Assembly (NCBI RefSeq): GCF_001956855.1
Contig: NZ_MTHD01000001.1
Span: forward strand, 62,001-126,000
Direction: 5' to 3'
Length of the DNA: 64,000 nucleotides
From: Azonexus hydrophilus
GTDB lineage: Bacteria > Pseudomonadota > Gammaproteobacteria > Burkholderiales > Rhodocyclaceae
Shown here piece by piece: positions 42,203 to 52,164 of the stretch (its first letter is position 1; every line of letters begins with the position of its first letter). The translations under genes were made by a program, and so were the position numbers. The notes below the pieces were generated by a model. The model was not told where the DNA came from. It did no database searches and was given only the letters and a program-made list of their open reading frames with translations.

Positions 42203-42900
42203 GCCTGCTCCGGTTTCACGTGGAACGTTTTTGGCGCACTCGCCGGTGCATCGGGGTTGGCGCGCAGCCAGCCCAGGCGTTGCTCGATCTTTTCCCGCCA
42301 GTGTGTGGCGATGCCCGGCGTCGCGGCCAGGGCTTCCAGATCGGCGATGGCCGGTCGGTGGCTCTGCCAGAGTTGCATGGCCGCGGCCAGCGTCGATGCC
42401 GTGGCCGCCGTTTCGCAGATCAGCGCATCGCCGGGACGGACCGTGCCCGGGGTCAGGACGCGCCAGTACCAGCCGGTCAGTCGCTGTTCGGCGATAAAGG
42501 CGGCCATGCCGTCGGTGGCGAAGCGCTCGTCGATTTTCCAGCAGGGATTGCGCGGCTGGCAGACCTGTAGCCGCGCTTCGCCCAGACGCCAGATGTCGCC
42601 GAGACGCACGCTGGTTTCGTCGAGGTCCGGGGTGGACAGGTTTTCACCCAGGCTGCCGGGAATCAGCTGATCGGCGATTTCCGGGAAACGCCGGGCGAGG
42701 ACTGCGTAGTGCCCGGCCGGGTAAAGATGGACGGCTTTTTCCGGGCCGCCATGGACGCGCCGGTCGGCCTGCTGGTCGCCGACGAAGCCTTCCCCGGTCA
42801 GTTCAAGCGGACCGCTGGCGGCTTGTTTATAGATGCCGGTTGGACGACCGGACTCGGGAAGCGGGCGGATGCCGCCGATGAATAGGGATATCTGGGCCAT
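42199..42900 (-). CDS. MOSC domain protein (YiiM-like)
   Basis: 233 residues. The MOSC beta-barrel domain is recognised by GFVGDQQADRRVHGGPEKAVHLYP and GSLGENLSTPDLDETSVRLGDIW, with the conserved cysteine in VCQPRNPCWKID. A C-terminal three-helix extension follows. MOSC proteins handle the molybdenum cofactor; YiiM relatives reduce N-hydroxylated bases and analogues with Moco. The link to the MFS partner is unknown. A parS site lies in its last codons. Confidence 0.9.
   Translation of the reverse strand: MAQISLFIGGIRPLPESGRPTGIYKQAASGPLELTGEGFVGDQQADRRVHGGPEKAVHLYPAGHYAVLARRFPEIADQLIPGSLGENLSTPDLDETSVRLGDIWRLGEARLQVCQPRNPCWKIDERFATDGMAAFIAEQRLTGWYWRVLTPGTVRPGDALICETAATASTLAAAMQLWQSHRPAIADLEALAATPGIATHWREKIEQRLGWLRANPDAPASAPKTFHVKPEQA
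42213..42226. promoter_or_regulatory. parS-like centromere site 3 (GTTTCACGTGGAAC)
   Basis: On the minus strand reads GTTCCACGTGAAAC, the exact core of the Bacillus-type parS consensus. It is inside the 3' end of the MOSC gene. Confidence 0.8.
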
Positions 42901-42918
42901 GGTCGGGCGATTTTGCCA

Positions 42919-43812
42919 TCAATTCCACAGCCATGCAGCGCCGCGTACCCCCGAGGAATCCCCATGGACGGGCGGCAGGATTTTCGTGCAGAAATTGTCC
43001 GAAAAGACATGTGGACCGCAACATTCGGGCAATCGCTCGTACAGCCGCTGGATTTTCGACAGGCCGCCACCGAGGACGATGACGTCCGGGTCGAGAATGT
43101 TGATGATCCCGGCGAGGGCCCGCCCGAGCCGGCTTTCATAGCGCGCCAGCGTTGCCGCGCAGGCCGCGTCGCCGGTTTCGGCGCGGCTGGCGATGGCTTC
43201 TGCGCTCAGCGTCTGACCGCTGGTGCGCAAGTGGTCGGCGGCCATGCCGGGGCCGGAGAGCCAGGTTTCGATGCAACTGCTGCGACCGCAGTAGCAGGGC
43301 AGGGGGCGCAACGGATCGGTTTCGGTCGCGACCAGCGGGTTGTGACCCCATTCGCCGGCGATGGCGTTGGCGCCGGCCAATACCCGACCGTCAATGACGA
43401 TGCCGCCGCCGACACCGGTGCCGAGGATGACGCCAAAGACGCAGCGGACGCCACGGGCGCTGCCGTCGACGGCCTCGGACAGGGTGAAGCAGTTGGCATC
43501 GTTGGCCAGGCGGACTTCCCGCTGCAGCAGGGTTTGCAGGTCGTGACGCAGTGGCTGGCCAATCAGACAGATTGAATTGGCGTTCTTGATCAGTCCGTCA
43601 GCCTGTGATTCGGCGCCCGGAATGCCGACGCCGACAGTGCCCCGGCTGCCGAGTTCGTTTTCCACGCCGACTACCAACCCGGCAATGGCCTGCAGCGTGC
43701 CGGTATAATCCCCCTGCGGGGTGGCCACGCGCCGCCGTAGCAGTTCGTTGCCATCGTCTGCCAGTGCGACGATCTCGATCTTGCTGCCGCCGAGATCGAT
43801 GCCCAGGCGCAT
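42919..43812 (-). CDS. ROK family sugar kinase
   Basis: 297 residues from MRLGIDLGGSKIEIVAL. ATP-binding DLGGSK, catalytic region GVGIPGAE, FGVILGTGVGGGIVIDG, and the ROK zinc site GHNPL...CYCGRSSCIETW are all present. This fits an N-acetylglucosamine kinase or fructokinase (NagK/Mak-like). No sugar transporter or regulator with a helix-turn-helix is near. Its ATG overlaps the stop of the methyltransferase-like gene by one base (TGATG). Confidence 0.92.
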   Translation of the reverse strand: MRLGIDLGGSKIEIVALADDGNELLRRRVATPQGDYTGTLQAIAGLVVGVENELGSRGTVGVGIPGAESQADGLIKNANSICLIGQPLRHDLQTLLQREVRLANDANCFTLSEAVDGSARGVRCVFGVILGTGVGGGIVIDGRVLAGANAIAGEWGHNPLVATETDPLRPLPCYCGRSSCIETWLSGPGMAADHLRTSGQTLSAEAIASRAETGDAACAATLARYESRLGRALAGIINILDPDVIVLGGGLSKIQRLYERLPECCGPHVFSDNFCTKILPPVHGDSSGVRGAAWLWN

Positions 43813-44462
43813 CAGACGCGGACGGCGACGCCCTTGACGTTGCCCCAGGTGGTGGTCATCGTGCGCAGCACGCTGGCGCCGGATTCGAGCAGCAACAGGA
43901 AGAGGTCGCGTTCGGAATACAGGCAGACTTCGCCCCGGATGTCGTACTTGCGCGCCATGGCTGGGGCGAGTTTGCAATAGCGCTCGTAGATCGACTGCTC
44001 GCGGCCGGGATAGCCTTCGCCCAGTTCGGAATGCAGGCCAAGGATGGAAATGAACAGCTTGCCGCCGATTTTCAGTTTCTTCATCAACTGGCGGATGAGC
44101 AGCTTGCCCTGCGCATAGGGCAGGCTGCACAGGCCGCGGCGCAGGACGATGATGTCGTAGGGGGCGCCGCTGTCGGTTTCCGGCGGGGCGGGAAGTTCGG
44201 TTGCGGTGAAATGGATGGTTTCGGCGTAACCTGCGGCGAGAATGCGGCCATCAATCTCGGCCTTGCGCTCGCCGCTGTCGGCGACGGTGACGTGGGCATC
44301 CAGCTGGGCGAAACGGGTCGCCAGCTTGCACTGGCCAGCGGGCAGGATCAGCACCGAGACACTATGGTCGATGCGCTGGCGCTTGACGCATTCTTCCAGC
44401 GCCAGTTGCTGGATGGCGTCGTTTTCCGTAGCCCACGGATTGGCAACCGCATTCTTGTTCAT
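43812..44462 (-). CDS. Methyltransferase-like protein with degenerate SAM motif
   Basis: 216 residues from MNKNAVANPW; GGGGGAGA before the ATG fixes this start over one 51 bases upstream. The topology looks like a class I Rossmann methyltransferase: SVSVLILPAGQCKLATRFA is at the motif I position and THVTVAD-type acidic residue follows (AHVTVADSG), then YDIIVLRRGLCSLPYAQGKLL and LKIGGKLFIS. Motif I lacks the usual GxGxG, so SAM binding is doubtful. Coupled to the ROK kinase. Confidence 0.65.
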   Translation of the reverse strand: MNKNAVANPWATENDAIQQLALEECVKRQRIDHSVSVLILPAGQCKLATRFAQLDAHVTVADSGERKAEIDGRILAAGYAETIHFTATELPAPPETDSGAPYDIIVLRRGLCSLPYAQGKLLIRQLMKKLKIGGKLFISILGLHSELGEGYPGREQSIYERYCKLAPAMARKYDIRGEVCLYSERDLFLLLLESGASVLRTMTTTWGNVKGVAVRV

Positions 44463-44579
44463 GGTGTCTCCCCCTTTTGGCCCATTGTGCATGAGCGATG
44501 ATGCTCCTGACAACCTGCAGGCTTGACCACCGGGTAATCCCCCAGTAGCGCGGTAAACCGTACTTGACGGCTGGCGCAG

Positions 44580-44592
44580 GCTTCGGCGAAGC
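44580..44592. promoter_or_regulatory. Inverted repeat GCTTCGGCGAAGC, possible second activator site
   Basis: A 13-bp dyad about 160 bp upstream of the predicted glt start site, sharing TTCGG with the nearer dyad at 44628. It may be a second upstream activating site or a chance hairpin. Confidence 0.35.
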
Positions 44593-44627
44593 TCACCCTG
44601 CCGTCGAAAATCCGATGGCGGGACCGG

Positions 44628-44641
44628 TTCGGGTATCGGAA
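44628..44641. promoter_or_regulatory. Candidate upstream activating sequence TTCGGGTATCGGAA
   Basis: Differs by one base from TTCGG-N4-CCGAA, which I recall as the Pseudomonas AauR site for acidic amino acid genes. It is centred about 115 bp upstream of the predicted sigma-54 start site, the usual distance for a bacterial enhancer-binding protein. Confidence 0.5.
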
Positions 44642-44684
44642 TTCCGTTGCCCAGTGGCTGTTTCTGGATGGTCGAATGCTAAAT

Positions 44685-44697
44685 AATCAATGACTTG
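44685..44697 (+). promoter_or_regulatory. IHF site, exact consensus (AATCAATGACTTG)
   Basis: Fits WATCAANNNNTTR at every position. It lies between the activator dyad and the -24/-12 element, where IHF bending would bring the activator to the polymerase. Confidence 0.6.
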
Positions 44698-44723
44698 CGA
44701 TTTTCCGGGGACGGTGCTGCGGC

Positions 44724-44738
44724 TGGCATGTCGCTTGC
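44724..44738 (+). promoter_or_regulatory. Sigma-54 promoter (TGGCATGTCGCTTGC)
   Basis: Matches TGGCACG-N4-TTGC with one mismatch and exact -24 GG to -12 GC spacing, 53 bases before the gltI ATG. The predicted transcript start is near 44750. Confidence 0.7.
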
Positions 44739-44791
44739 GATAAGTGTGTTGCCGAAGCCCCATCGTGGCTTCCTCACTTTCAGGAGAAAAC

Positions 44792-45691
44792 ATGAAACGT
44801 ATTGCCCTCGCCGCCGCCCTCGCCGCCGTGTTTTCCGCCGCTGCCGTTCAGCCGGCGGTCGCCCAGGAGGCCTCGACGCTGAAGAAGATCAAGGATACCG
44901 GCAGCATCACGCTCGGTCATCGCGAATCCTCGATTCCCTTCTCGTACTACGATGACAAGCAGCAGGTCATCGGTTACTCGCAGGAACTGATGCTCAAGGT
45001 GGTCGATGCCATCAAGGCCGACCTGAAGCTGGCCAAGCTCGATACCAAGCTGATGCCGGTGACCTCGGCCAACCGCATCACGCTGATCCAGAACGGCACC
45101 GTCGATATCGAATGCGGCTCGACGACCAACAACCTGGAGCGCCAGAAGCAAGTCGGCTTCTCGACCACGATCTTCGTCATCGGCACCCGCCTGATGACCA
45201 AGAAGACCTCGGGCATCAACGACTTCGCCGACCTCGCCGGCAAGAACGTCGTCACCACCGCCGGCACGACGTCCGAGCGCCTGATCCGCAAGATGAACGA
45301 AGAGAAGAAGCTGGGCATGAACGTCATCTCGGCCAAGGATCACGGCGAAAGCTTCCTGACGCTGGAAACCGGCCGTGCCGTCGCCTTCATGATGGACGAT
45401 GCGCTGCTCTACGGTGAAATGGCCAAGGCCAAGAAGCCGGGCGACTGGACCGTGGTCGGCACTGCCCAATCCAAGGAAGCCTACGGCTGCATGCTGCGCA
45501 AGGATGACGCTGCATTCAAGAAGGTCGTTGATGCCGCGCTGACCAAGGCAATGACTTCCGGCGACGCCGAGAAGATCTACAACAAGTGGTTCATGAACCC
45601 GATTCCGCCCAAGGGCCTGAACCTGAACATGCCGCTGTCGACGGAAATGAAGGCCCTGTACAAGGCGCCGAACGACAAGGCTTTCGAATAA
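44792..45691 (+). CDS. gltI: Glutamate/aspartate ABC transporter substrate-binding protein
   Basis: 299 residues with an N-terminal signal peptide (MKRIALAAALAAVFSAAAVQPAVAQ) and a family 3 solute-binding domain: GSITLGHRESSIPFSYYD, ANRITLIQNGTVDIECGSTT and GTTSERLIRK. It delivers glutamate or aspartate to the GltJK permease from the periplasm. AGGAG precedes the ATG. First gene after the sigma-54 promoter, so it should be the most abundant product of the module. Confidence 0.96.
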   Translation: MKRIALAAALAAVFSAAAVQPAVAQEASTLKKIKDTGSITLGHRESSIPFSYYDDKQQVIGYSQELMLKVVDAIKADLKLAKLDTKLMPVTSANRITLIQNGTVDIECGSTTNNLERQKQVGFSTTIFVIGTRLMTKKTSGINDFADLAGKNVVTTAGTTSERLIRKMNEEKKLGMNVISAKDHGESFLTLETGRAVAFMMDDALLYGEMAKAKKPGDWTVVGTAQSKEAYGCMLRKDDAAFKKVVDAALTKAMTSGDAEKIYNKWFMNPIPPKGLNLNMPLSTEMKALYKAPNDKAFE

Positions 45692-45702
45692 GCCCCGGCT
45701 AG

Positions 45703-46848
<1,146 letters not shown>

Positions 46849-46921
46849 GCGCGGCAGGAAAGGGGAAAGGGGCGGCTGTCCCCGGTCGCCCCGGACAGAT
46901 CAAACATAGGAGGGATTCAAC

Positions 46922-47659
46922 ATGGGTTACCAATGGAACTGGGGCGTCTTTTTCCAGCCGTCCGCCACCGGTGACGACAGCTATTTCGGCTGGATGCTGG
47001 CCGGCTTCAAGATGACCATCGGCCTGTCGCTGAGCGCCTGGGTCATCGCGCTGCTGCTCGGTGCCCTGGTCGGCGTCCTGCGCACGGTGCCGAACAAGCT
47101 TCTGGCCGGTATCGCCACGGCTTACGTCGAGCTGTTCCGCAACATTCCGCTGCTGGTGCAGTTGTTCATCTGGTATTTCGTGCTGCCTGAGCTGCTGCCG
47201 GTCAGCATCGGCGACGCCTACAAGCAGTCGAATCCGGTATTGCAGCAATTCCTCGCTTCGATGGTCTGTCTCGGCTTGTTTACCAGTGCCCGCGTTGCCG
47301 AGCAGGTACGTTCCGGCATCAACTCGTTGCCGCGTGGCCAGAAGAACGCCGGCCTGGCGCTTGGCTTCACGCTGCCGCAGACCTACCGTTTCGTCATGCT
47401 GCCGATGGCCTTCCGCCTGGTTGTGCCGCCGCTGACCTCGGAGTTCCTCAACATCTTCAAGAACTCCGCCGTCTGCTCGACCATCGGTTTGCTCGAGCTG
47501 GCCGCTCAGGGTCGCCAGCTGGTCGATTACACGGCGCAGCCCTATGAATCCTTCATCGCTGTGACGCTGGCCTATATCACGATCAACGTCGTGGTGATGA
47601 CCCTGATGCACAAGTTCGAGCGGCGTATCGCTGTTCCTGGCTATATGGGAGGCAAATAA
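46922..47659 (+). CDS. gltJ: Glutamate/aspartate ABC transporter permease GltJ
   Basis: 245 residues, about five TM helices, with the amino-acid permease EAA-type loop ([21 protein letters not shown]). Starts [13 protein letters not shown] as in the E. coli protein. AGGAGG lies nine bases before the ATG. One base separates it from gltK. Confidence 0.96.
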   Translation: MGYQWNWGVFFQPSATGDDSYFGWMLAGFKMTIGLSLSAWVIALLLGALVGVLRTVPNKLLAGIATAYVELFRNIPLLVQLFIWYFVLPELLPVSIGDAYKQSNPVLQQFLASMVCLGLFTSARVAEQVRSGINSLPRGQKNAGLALGFTLPQTYRFVMLPMAFRLVVPPLTSEFLNIFKNSAVCSTIGLLELAAQGRQLVDYTAQPYESFIAVTLAYITINVVVMTLMHKFERRIAVPGYMGGK

Positions 47660-47660
47660 C

Positions 47661-48341
47661 ATGCACGATTTCGACTGGTCTTCGATTCCCGGATCGCTGC
47701 CATTCCTGTGGGATGGCATGAAGATCTCGCTGGTCATCACCGCCCAGGCGGTACTGATCGGCATCGTCTGGGGCACCCTGCTGGCCATGATGCGACTGTC
47801 GTCGATCAAGCCGCTGTCCTGGTTTGCCGCCGGCTACGTCAACCTGTTCCGCGCCGTGCCGCTGGTCATGGTGCTGCTCTGGTTCTTCCTGATCGTGCCG
47901 GAATTTGTCGGGCAGCTGTTCAACATCCCGAAGGGAACGGACATGCGCTTGTCGTCGGCCATGGCCGGTTTCGCCCTGTTCGAGGCGGCCTATTACTCGG
48001 AAATCATCCGCGCCGGCATCCAGAGTGTGCCGAAAGGCCAGATGGCTGCTGCCTCGGCACTGGGCATGACCTACGGCCAGAGCATGCGCCTGGTGGTGCT
48101 GCCGCAGGCCTTCCGCAACATGGTGCCGCTGCTGCTGACGCAAGGGATCATCCTCTTTCAGGACACCTCGCTGGTCTATGTCTCGGCGCTCGCCGACTTC
48201 TTCGGCGCCGCCTACAAGGTCGGCGACCGCGATGGTCGCCTGGTCGAAATGCTGCTGTTTGCCGGCGCCGTCTATTTCGTCATCTGCTTCTCCGCCTCCC
48301 AGCTGGTGAAGCACCTTCAGAAAAAATACCAAACGGCCTGA
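47661..48341 (+). CDS. gltK: Glutamate/aspartate ABC transporter permease GltK
   Basis: 226 residues. Opens [20 protein letters not shown], typical of GltK, with four to five TM helices and the EAA loop ([21 protein letters not shown]). Forms the heterodimeric channel with GltJ. Confidence 0.96.
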   Translation: MHDFDWSSIPGSLPFLWDGMKISLVITAQAVLIGIVWGTLLAMMRLSSIKPLSWFAAGYVNLFRAVPLVMVLLWFFLIVPEFVGQLFNIPKGTDMRLSSAMAGFALFEAAYYSEIIRAGIQSVPKGQMAAASALGMTYGQSMRLVVLPQAFRNMVPLLLTQGIILFQDTSLVYVSALADFFGAAYKVGDRDGRLVEMLLFAGAVYFVICFSASQLVKHLQKKYQTA

Positions 48342-48365
48342 TCGCCGACTGTCAGGAGAATTCCC

Positions 48366-49094
48366 ATGATCAAGATTGCCAACGTCAGCAAACATTACGG
48401 CGACTTCAAGGTCCTTACCGATTGCAGTACCAGCGTCAGCAAGGGCGAGGTCATCGTCGTCTGCGGCCCGTCCGGTTCCGGTAAGTCGACGCTGATCAAG
48501 TGCGTCAATGGCCTGGAGCCTTTCCAGTCCGGTGAGATCACCGTCAACGGCATTTCCGTCGGCGATCCGAAGACCAATCTGTCGAAGCTGCGCGCCCAGG
48601 TCGGCATGGTCTTCCAGAACTTCGAGCTGTTCCCGCACATGAGCATCACCCAGAACCTGGCCATCGCCCAGGTCAAGGTGCTGGGACGCAAACAGGACGA
48701 GGCGATGGACAAGGGCTTGAAGCTGCTCGACCGGGTTGGCCTCAAGGCCCAGGCCGACAAGTTCCCCGGCCAGCTGTCCGGCGGCCAGCAACAGCGTGTG
48801 GCGATCGCCCGGGCGCTGGCGATGGACCCGATCTGCATGCTGTTCGACGAGCCGACCTCGGCACTCGACCCGGAAATGGTCAACGAAGTGCTCGATGTGA
48901 TGACCGAACTGGCCCAGGAAGGCATGACCATGATGTGTGTCACGCACGAAATGGGCTTTGCCCGGCGCGTCGCCAACCGGGTCATCTTCATGGACCACGG
49001 CCGCATCGTCGAGGACGACGCCAAGGAAGCCTTCTTCGCCAATCCGCGTTCCGAGCGGGCGCAGCAGTTCCTGGCCAAGATCCTGCACCACTGA
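48366..49094 (+). CDS. gltL: Glutamate/aspartate ABC transporter ATPase GltL
   Basis: 242 residues. Walker [11 protein letters not shown] loop [10 protein letters not shown], signature [15 protein letters not shown], Walker [12 protein letters not shown] and switch His in [10 protein letters not shown]. Energises GltJK. AGGAG upstream of the ATG. Confidence 0.97.
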   Translation: MIKIANVSKHYGDFKVLTDCSTSVSKGEVIVVCGPSGSGKSTLIKCVNGLEPFQSGEITVNGISVGDPKTNLSKLRAQVGMVFQNFELFPHMSITQNLAIAQVKVLGRKQDEAMDKGLKLLDRVGLKAQADKFPGQLSGGQQQRVAIARALAMDPICMLFDEPTSALDPEMVNEVLDVMTELAQEGMTMMCVTHEMGFARRVANRVIFMDHGRIVEDDAKEAFFANPRSERAQQFLAKILHH

Positions 49095-49116
49095 AAAAAC
49101 ATAAAAGGAGACAACA

Positions 49117-50418
49117 ATGAGCAACACCGAAACCACCACCAGACAGCCGGCCGGGCTTTCCTTCCTCAACCCGGCGGCGCCCGAGCCGTGGGCCAGCTTC
49201 CTCGAGCAGATCGATCGCGTGGCGCCGCACATGGGCGGCCTGGCCAAGTGGGTCGAGACCCTGAAGCACCCGAAGCGGATCATGATCGTCGATGTGCCGA
49301 TCCACCGCGACGATGGCACGGTCGCTCACTACGAGGGCTACCGTGTCCAGCACAACCTGTCGCGCGGGCCGGGCAAGGGGGGGGTGCGTTTCCATCCGGC
49401 GGTCACCCTCAACGAGGTGATGGCGCTGTCGGGCTGGATGACGATCAAGAACGCCGCGCTCAATCTGCCGTACGGCGGCGCCAAGGGCGGCATCCGGCTC
49501 GATCCGCGGGCGCATTCGCGCGACGAACTGGAACGCATCACCCGCCGCTACACGTCGGAAATCGGCGTTGTCATCGGCCCGGGCAAGGACATTCCGGCGC
49601 CCGATGTCGGCACCAACGAGCAGACCATGGCCTGGATGATGGACACCTACTCGATGAACGTCGGTTCGACCTCGACCGGCGTCGTCACCGGCAAGCCGAT
49701 TTCGCTCGGTGGCTCGCTCGGCCGTCACGAAGCGACCGGCCGCGGCGTCTTCATCGCCGCCCGTGAAGCCGGCCGGCGCAGCAATGTGCCGATCGAGGGG
49801 GCGCATGTTGTCGTCCAGGGCTTCGGCAACGTCGGTGGCATCGCTGCCCGCATGTTCCACGCGGCGGGCGCCAGGGTTGTCGCCTTGCAGGATCATTCGG
49901 CGACCATCGCCAACGAACGGGGCATCGATATTCCTGCTGCGCTTGCCCATGTCGAGCAGAACGGCGGGCTGGAAGGCTTTCCCGGTGCGACGCCGATCTC
50001 GGTCGACGACTTCTGGGCGGTGCCATCGCACTACCTGGTGCCGGCAGCGCTGGAAGGGCAGATCCTGCCCGAGCGGGCACGCAGCATCCAGACGCGTATC
50101 GTCGTCGAAGGTGCCAACGGCCCGACCACGCCGGCGGCCGACGACATCCTGCGCGATCGCGGCATCCTGGTCGTGCCCGACGTCCTGGCCAATGCTGGCG
50201 GGGTTACCGTGTCGTATTTCGAGTGGGTGCAGGATTTTTCCAGCTTCTTCTGGAGCGAGGATGAAATCAACAGCCGCCTGGAACGCATCATGATCGGTGC
50301 TTTCGATGCCATCTGGAAACTGGCCGACGAGCGCAAGGTCTCGCTGCGCACGGCGACTTTCATCATTGCCTGTCAGCGGGTGCTGGCGGCACGCGAGCAG
50401 CGTGGCCTTTATCCCTGA
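49117..50418 (+). CDS. gdhA: Glutamate dehydrogenase (Glu/Leu/Phe/Val family)
   Basis: 433 residues. Interconverts glutamate and 2-oxoglutarate plus ammonia. Catalytic lysine region [14 protein letters not shown], substrate pocket [11 protein letters not shown], and dinucleotide-binding [13 protein letters not shown] are visible. The length and motifs fit the hexameric small-type enzyme; cofactor preference cannot be read. It lies 22 bp after gltL, so imported glutamate feeds directly into the TCA cycle. Confidence 0.95.
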   Translation: MSNTETTTRQPAGLSFLNPAAPEPWASFLEQIDRVAPHMGGLAKWVETLKHPKRIMIVDVPIHRDDGTVAHYEGYRVQHNLSRGPGKGGVRFHPAVTLNEVMALSGWMTIKNAALNLPYGGAKGGIRLDPRAHSRDELERITRRYTSEIGVVIGPGKDIPAPDVGTNEQTMAWMMDTYSMNVGSTSTGVVTGKPISLGGSLGRHEATGRGVFIAAREAGRRSNVPIEGAHVVVQGFGNVGGIAARMFHAAGARVVALQDHSATIANERGIDIPAALAHVEQNGGLEGFPGATPISVDDFWAVPSHYLVPAALEGQILPERARSIQTRIVVEGANGPTTPAADDILRDRGILVVPDVLANAGGVTVSYFEWVQDFSSFFWSEDEINSRLERIMIGAFDAIWKLADERKVSLRTATFIIACQRVLAAREQRGLYP

Positions 50419-50424
50419 TTGATC

Positions 50425-50450
50425 TGCCCGGGCGCGGCAGCGCCCGGGCA
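50425..50450. terminator. GC-rich hairpin after gdhA
   Basis: TGCCCGGGCGC (50425-50435) and GCGCCCGGGCA (50440-50450) form a perfect 11-bp stem with a GGCA loop, six bases after the gdhA stop. There is no U tract, so it may act as a 3' stability barrier or partial terminator before the chemoreceptor gene. Confidence 0.5.
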
Positions 50451-50474
50451 CCCAGAGTGGTTGGAGTTTCTGTC

Positions 50475-52118
50475 ATGAAAGCCTTATTCCGTCTCGGCAT
50501 CGGCCGGCAACTGGCCTTGGCCTTTACCGTCATCGTCGGTTTGTTCGTCGTCGTCGCCGGCTGGACGACGTTCAGCCTTGGTCGCGTCGATGCGGCAGCA
50601 GAGCGTATCGCCACGGTGTCGCTGACCAAGGACAGCCAGATCGCAGAGCTGGGCTATGCCTACGCTGGCATGCGCGAAAGCGTGCGCAACAACATCATCT
50701 TCACCGACGGTGAAGTGATGAAGACGGAAGCGGCCCGCTACGACCGCGAGAAGGCCCGTTTTTTCGCCGCCCTCGGGGCCCTGGAGAATATTGCGGTCGA
50801 CCATGCTGCAGCGGGCGAAACCGAATTGCTGCAACGCATCCGCCAGCAGGCGACAGCGGCCATCCAGACCCAGGACAAGGCGATGGCCGAGGCCATGCAG
50901 TTCCTCTCGGCGGTGGCCATGGGCATCCTGCAACAGGAAGCTTCGCCGCGCATGCAGGTACTCGAAGCCAGCATCGGCGAAGCGCGCCAGCTGGTGCAGG
51001 CGCAGAGCCGCGAACGCGCCGGCGACATCGTTGCCGAATCGGCGCATACCCGCCGATTGACGTTGATCCTGGTAGTCGTCGCGGCCTTGATCGCCGGCAT
51101 CCTCGGCTTTCTGCTCACCGGCGGCATTCGTCGCCCGCTCGAAACCACTGCCCGCTTGATGGAAAGCATTGCTGCCGGCGACCTGACCCAAGGCATCGAG
51201 CCGAACGGCTTTGCCGAAATTCGGCGCGTCCAGGCGGCGGCGATGAAGACGACCCGGTCGCTGGCCGGGATTCTCGGCGCCATCCGCGAGGAAGCCGCGC
51301 AGCTGAAAAATGCCGTCACCGCACTTTCCGGCTCGGCTGACGAAATGCGCGGCGGTTCCGAGGAACAGGCGCTGGCCAGCGCCGCAATGGCCGAGACCTT
51401 GCAGGCGATGTCGACCTGCATCAGCCATATCGCCAAGCTCGGCCAGGAGGCCCAGGGTCTGTCCGGCAAGGCCGGGCAGCAGGCGGCCGGCGGTTGCCGG
51501 ACGATTCAGACCATGGTCGACGAGATTCGCCAGATCGCCGGCCTGGTTACCGATTCGGCGGCGACGGCAACGACGCTGGGGCAGGAGTCGGAACGCATCT
51601 CGGCGATCACTTCGGTGATCCACGATCTGGCCGACCAGACCAACCTGCTGGCGCTGAACGCGGCCATCGAGGCCGCAAGGGCCGGCGACAGTGGCCGGGG
51701 TTTCGCCGTGGTCGCCGACGAAGTGCGCAAACTGGCCGAAAAGACGACCGCCTCGGCCAGCCAGATTGCCGCCATGGTCAGCGCCATCCAGGGCGGTGCC
51801 CGCTCGATGGCGGAGCACATGCAGCGTTCGGTCAGCCGCGTCGATGAGGGGCTGCGCATGGCTTGCGCGGCAGGCGAATCGATGAGCGCCATCGAAAGCA
51901 GCAACCGCCATGTCGCCCGGGTCATCGACGATGTGTCGGCCAGCCTGCGCCAGCAGTCGTCGGGTGGCGAGGAAATCGCCGCCCGGGTCGAACGCATCGT
52001 CCAGATGATCCACGAGAACAACCGGGCCACCGCCAGCATGGCGACCACGGCACGGCAACTGGACAGTCTGGCGAGCAGCCTCGAAACGGGTATTGCCCGC
52101 TTCCGGACGGCTGCCTGA
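50475..52118 (+). CDS. Methyl-accepting chemotaxis protein
   Basis: 547 residues. TM1 (about 12-35), a periplasmic helical four-helix-bundle-like sensor (about 36-190) and TM2 (about 195-217). HAMP follows, then a long cytoplasmic coiled coil with the signalling tip [36 protein letters not shown]. It probably senses an amino acid, given its place between gdhA and the Aau-like sensor, but the ligand is not readable. GGAG precedes the ATG. Confidence 0.95.
   Translation: MKALFRLGIGRQLALAFTVIVGLFVVVAGWTTFSLGRVDAAAERIATVSLTKDSQIAELGYAYAGMRESVRNNIIFTDGEVMKTEAARYDREKARFFAALGALENIAVDHAAAGETELLQRIRQQATAAIQTQDKAMAEAMQFLSAVAMGILQQEASPRMQVLEASIGEARQLVQAQSRERAGDIVAESAHTRRLTLILVVVAALIAGILGFLLTGGIRRPLETTARLMESIAAGDLTQGIEPNGFAEIRRVQAAAMKTTRSLAGILGAIREEAAQLKNAVTALSGSADEMRGGSEEQALASAAMAETLQAMSTCISHIAKLGQEAQGLSGKAGQQAAGGCRTIQTMVDEIRQIAGLVTDSAATATTLGQESERISAITSVIHDLADQTNLLALNAAIEAARAGDSGRGFAVVADEVRKLAEKTTASASQIAAMVSAIQGGARSMAEHMQRSVSRVDEGLRMACAAGESMSAIESSNRHVARVIDDVSASLRQQSSGGEEIAARVERIVQMIHENNRATASMATTARQLDSLASSLETGIARFRTAA
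50791..50801 (+). repeat. Dispersed word TTGCGGTCGAC, copy 5
   Basis: In the chemoreceptor sensor region, read as I-A-V-D after an AATA stretch. Confidence 0.6.
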
Positions 52119-52164
52119 CCAACCGGCGTTCGGCCGTACAATGAGCATTCCCTGAGCCCCTGCC

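Noticed and set aside
42919-44130. A 403-residue version of the ROK kinase
   Set aside because: The extra N-terminus is antisense-like and overlaps the methyltransferase-like gene; the ATP-binding motif starts at MRLGIDLGGSK.
46880-46905. CTGTCC/GGACAG hairpin between ansB and gltJ
   Set aside because: Six base pairs with a long loop; too weak to claim as a terminator or attenuator.
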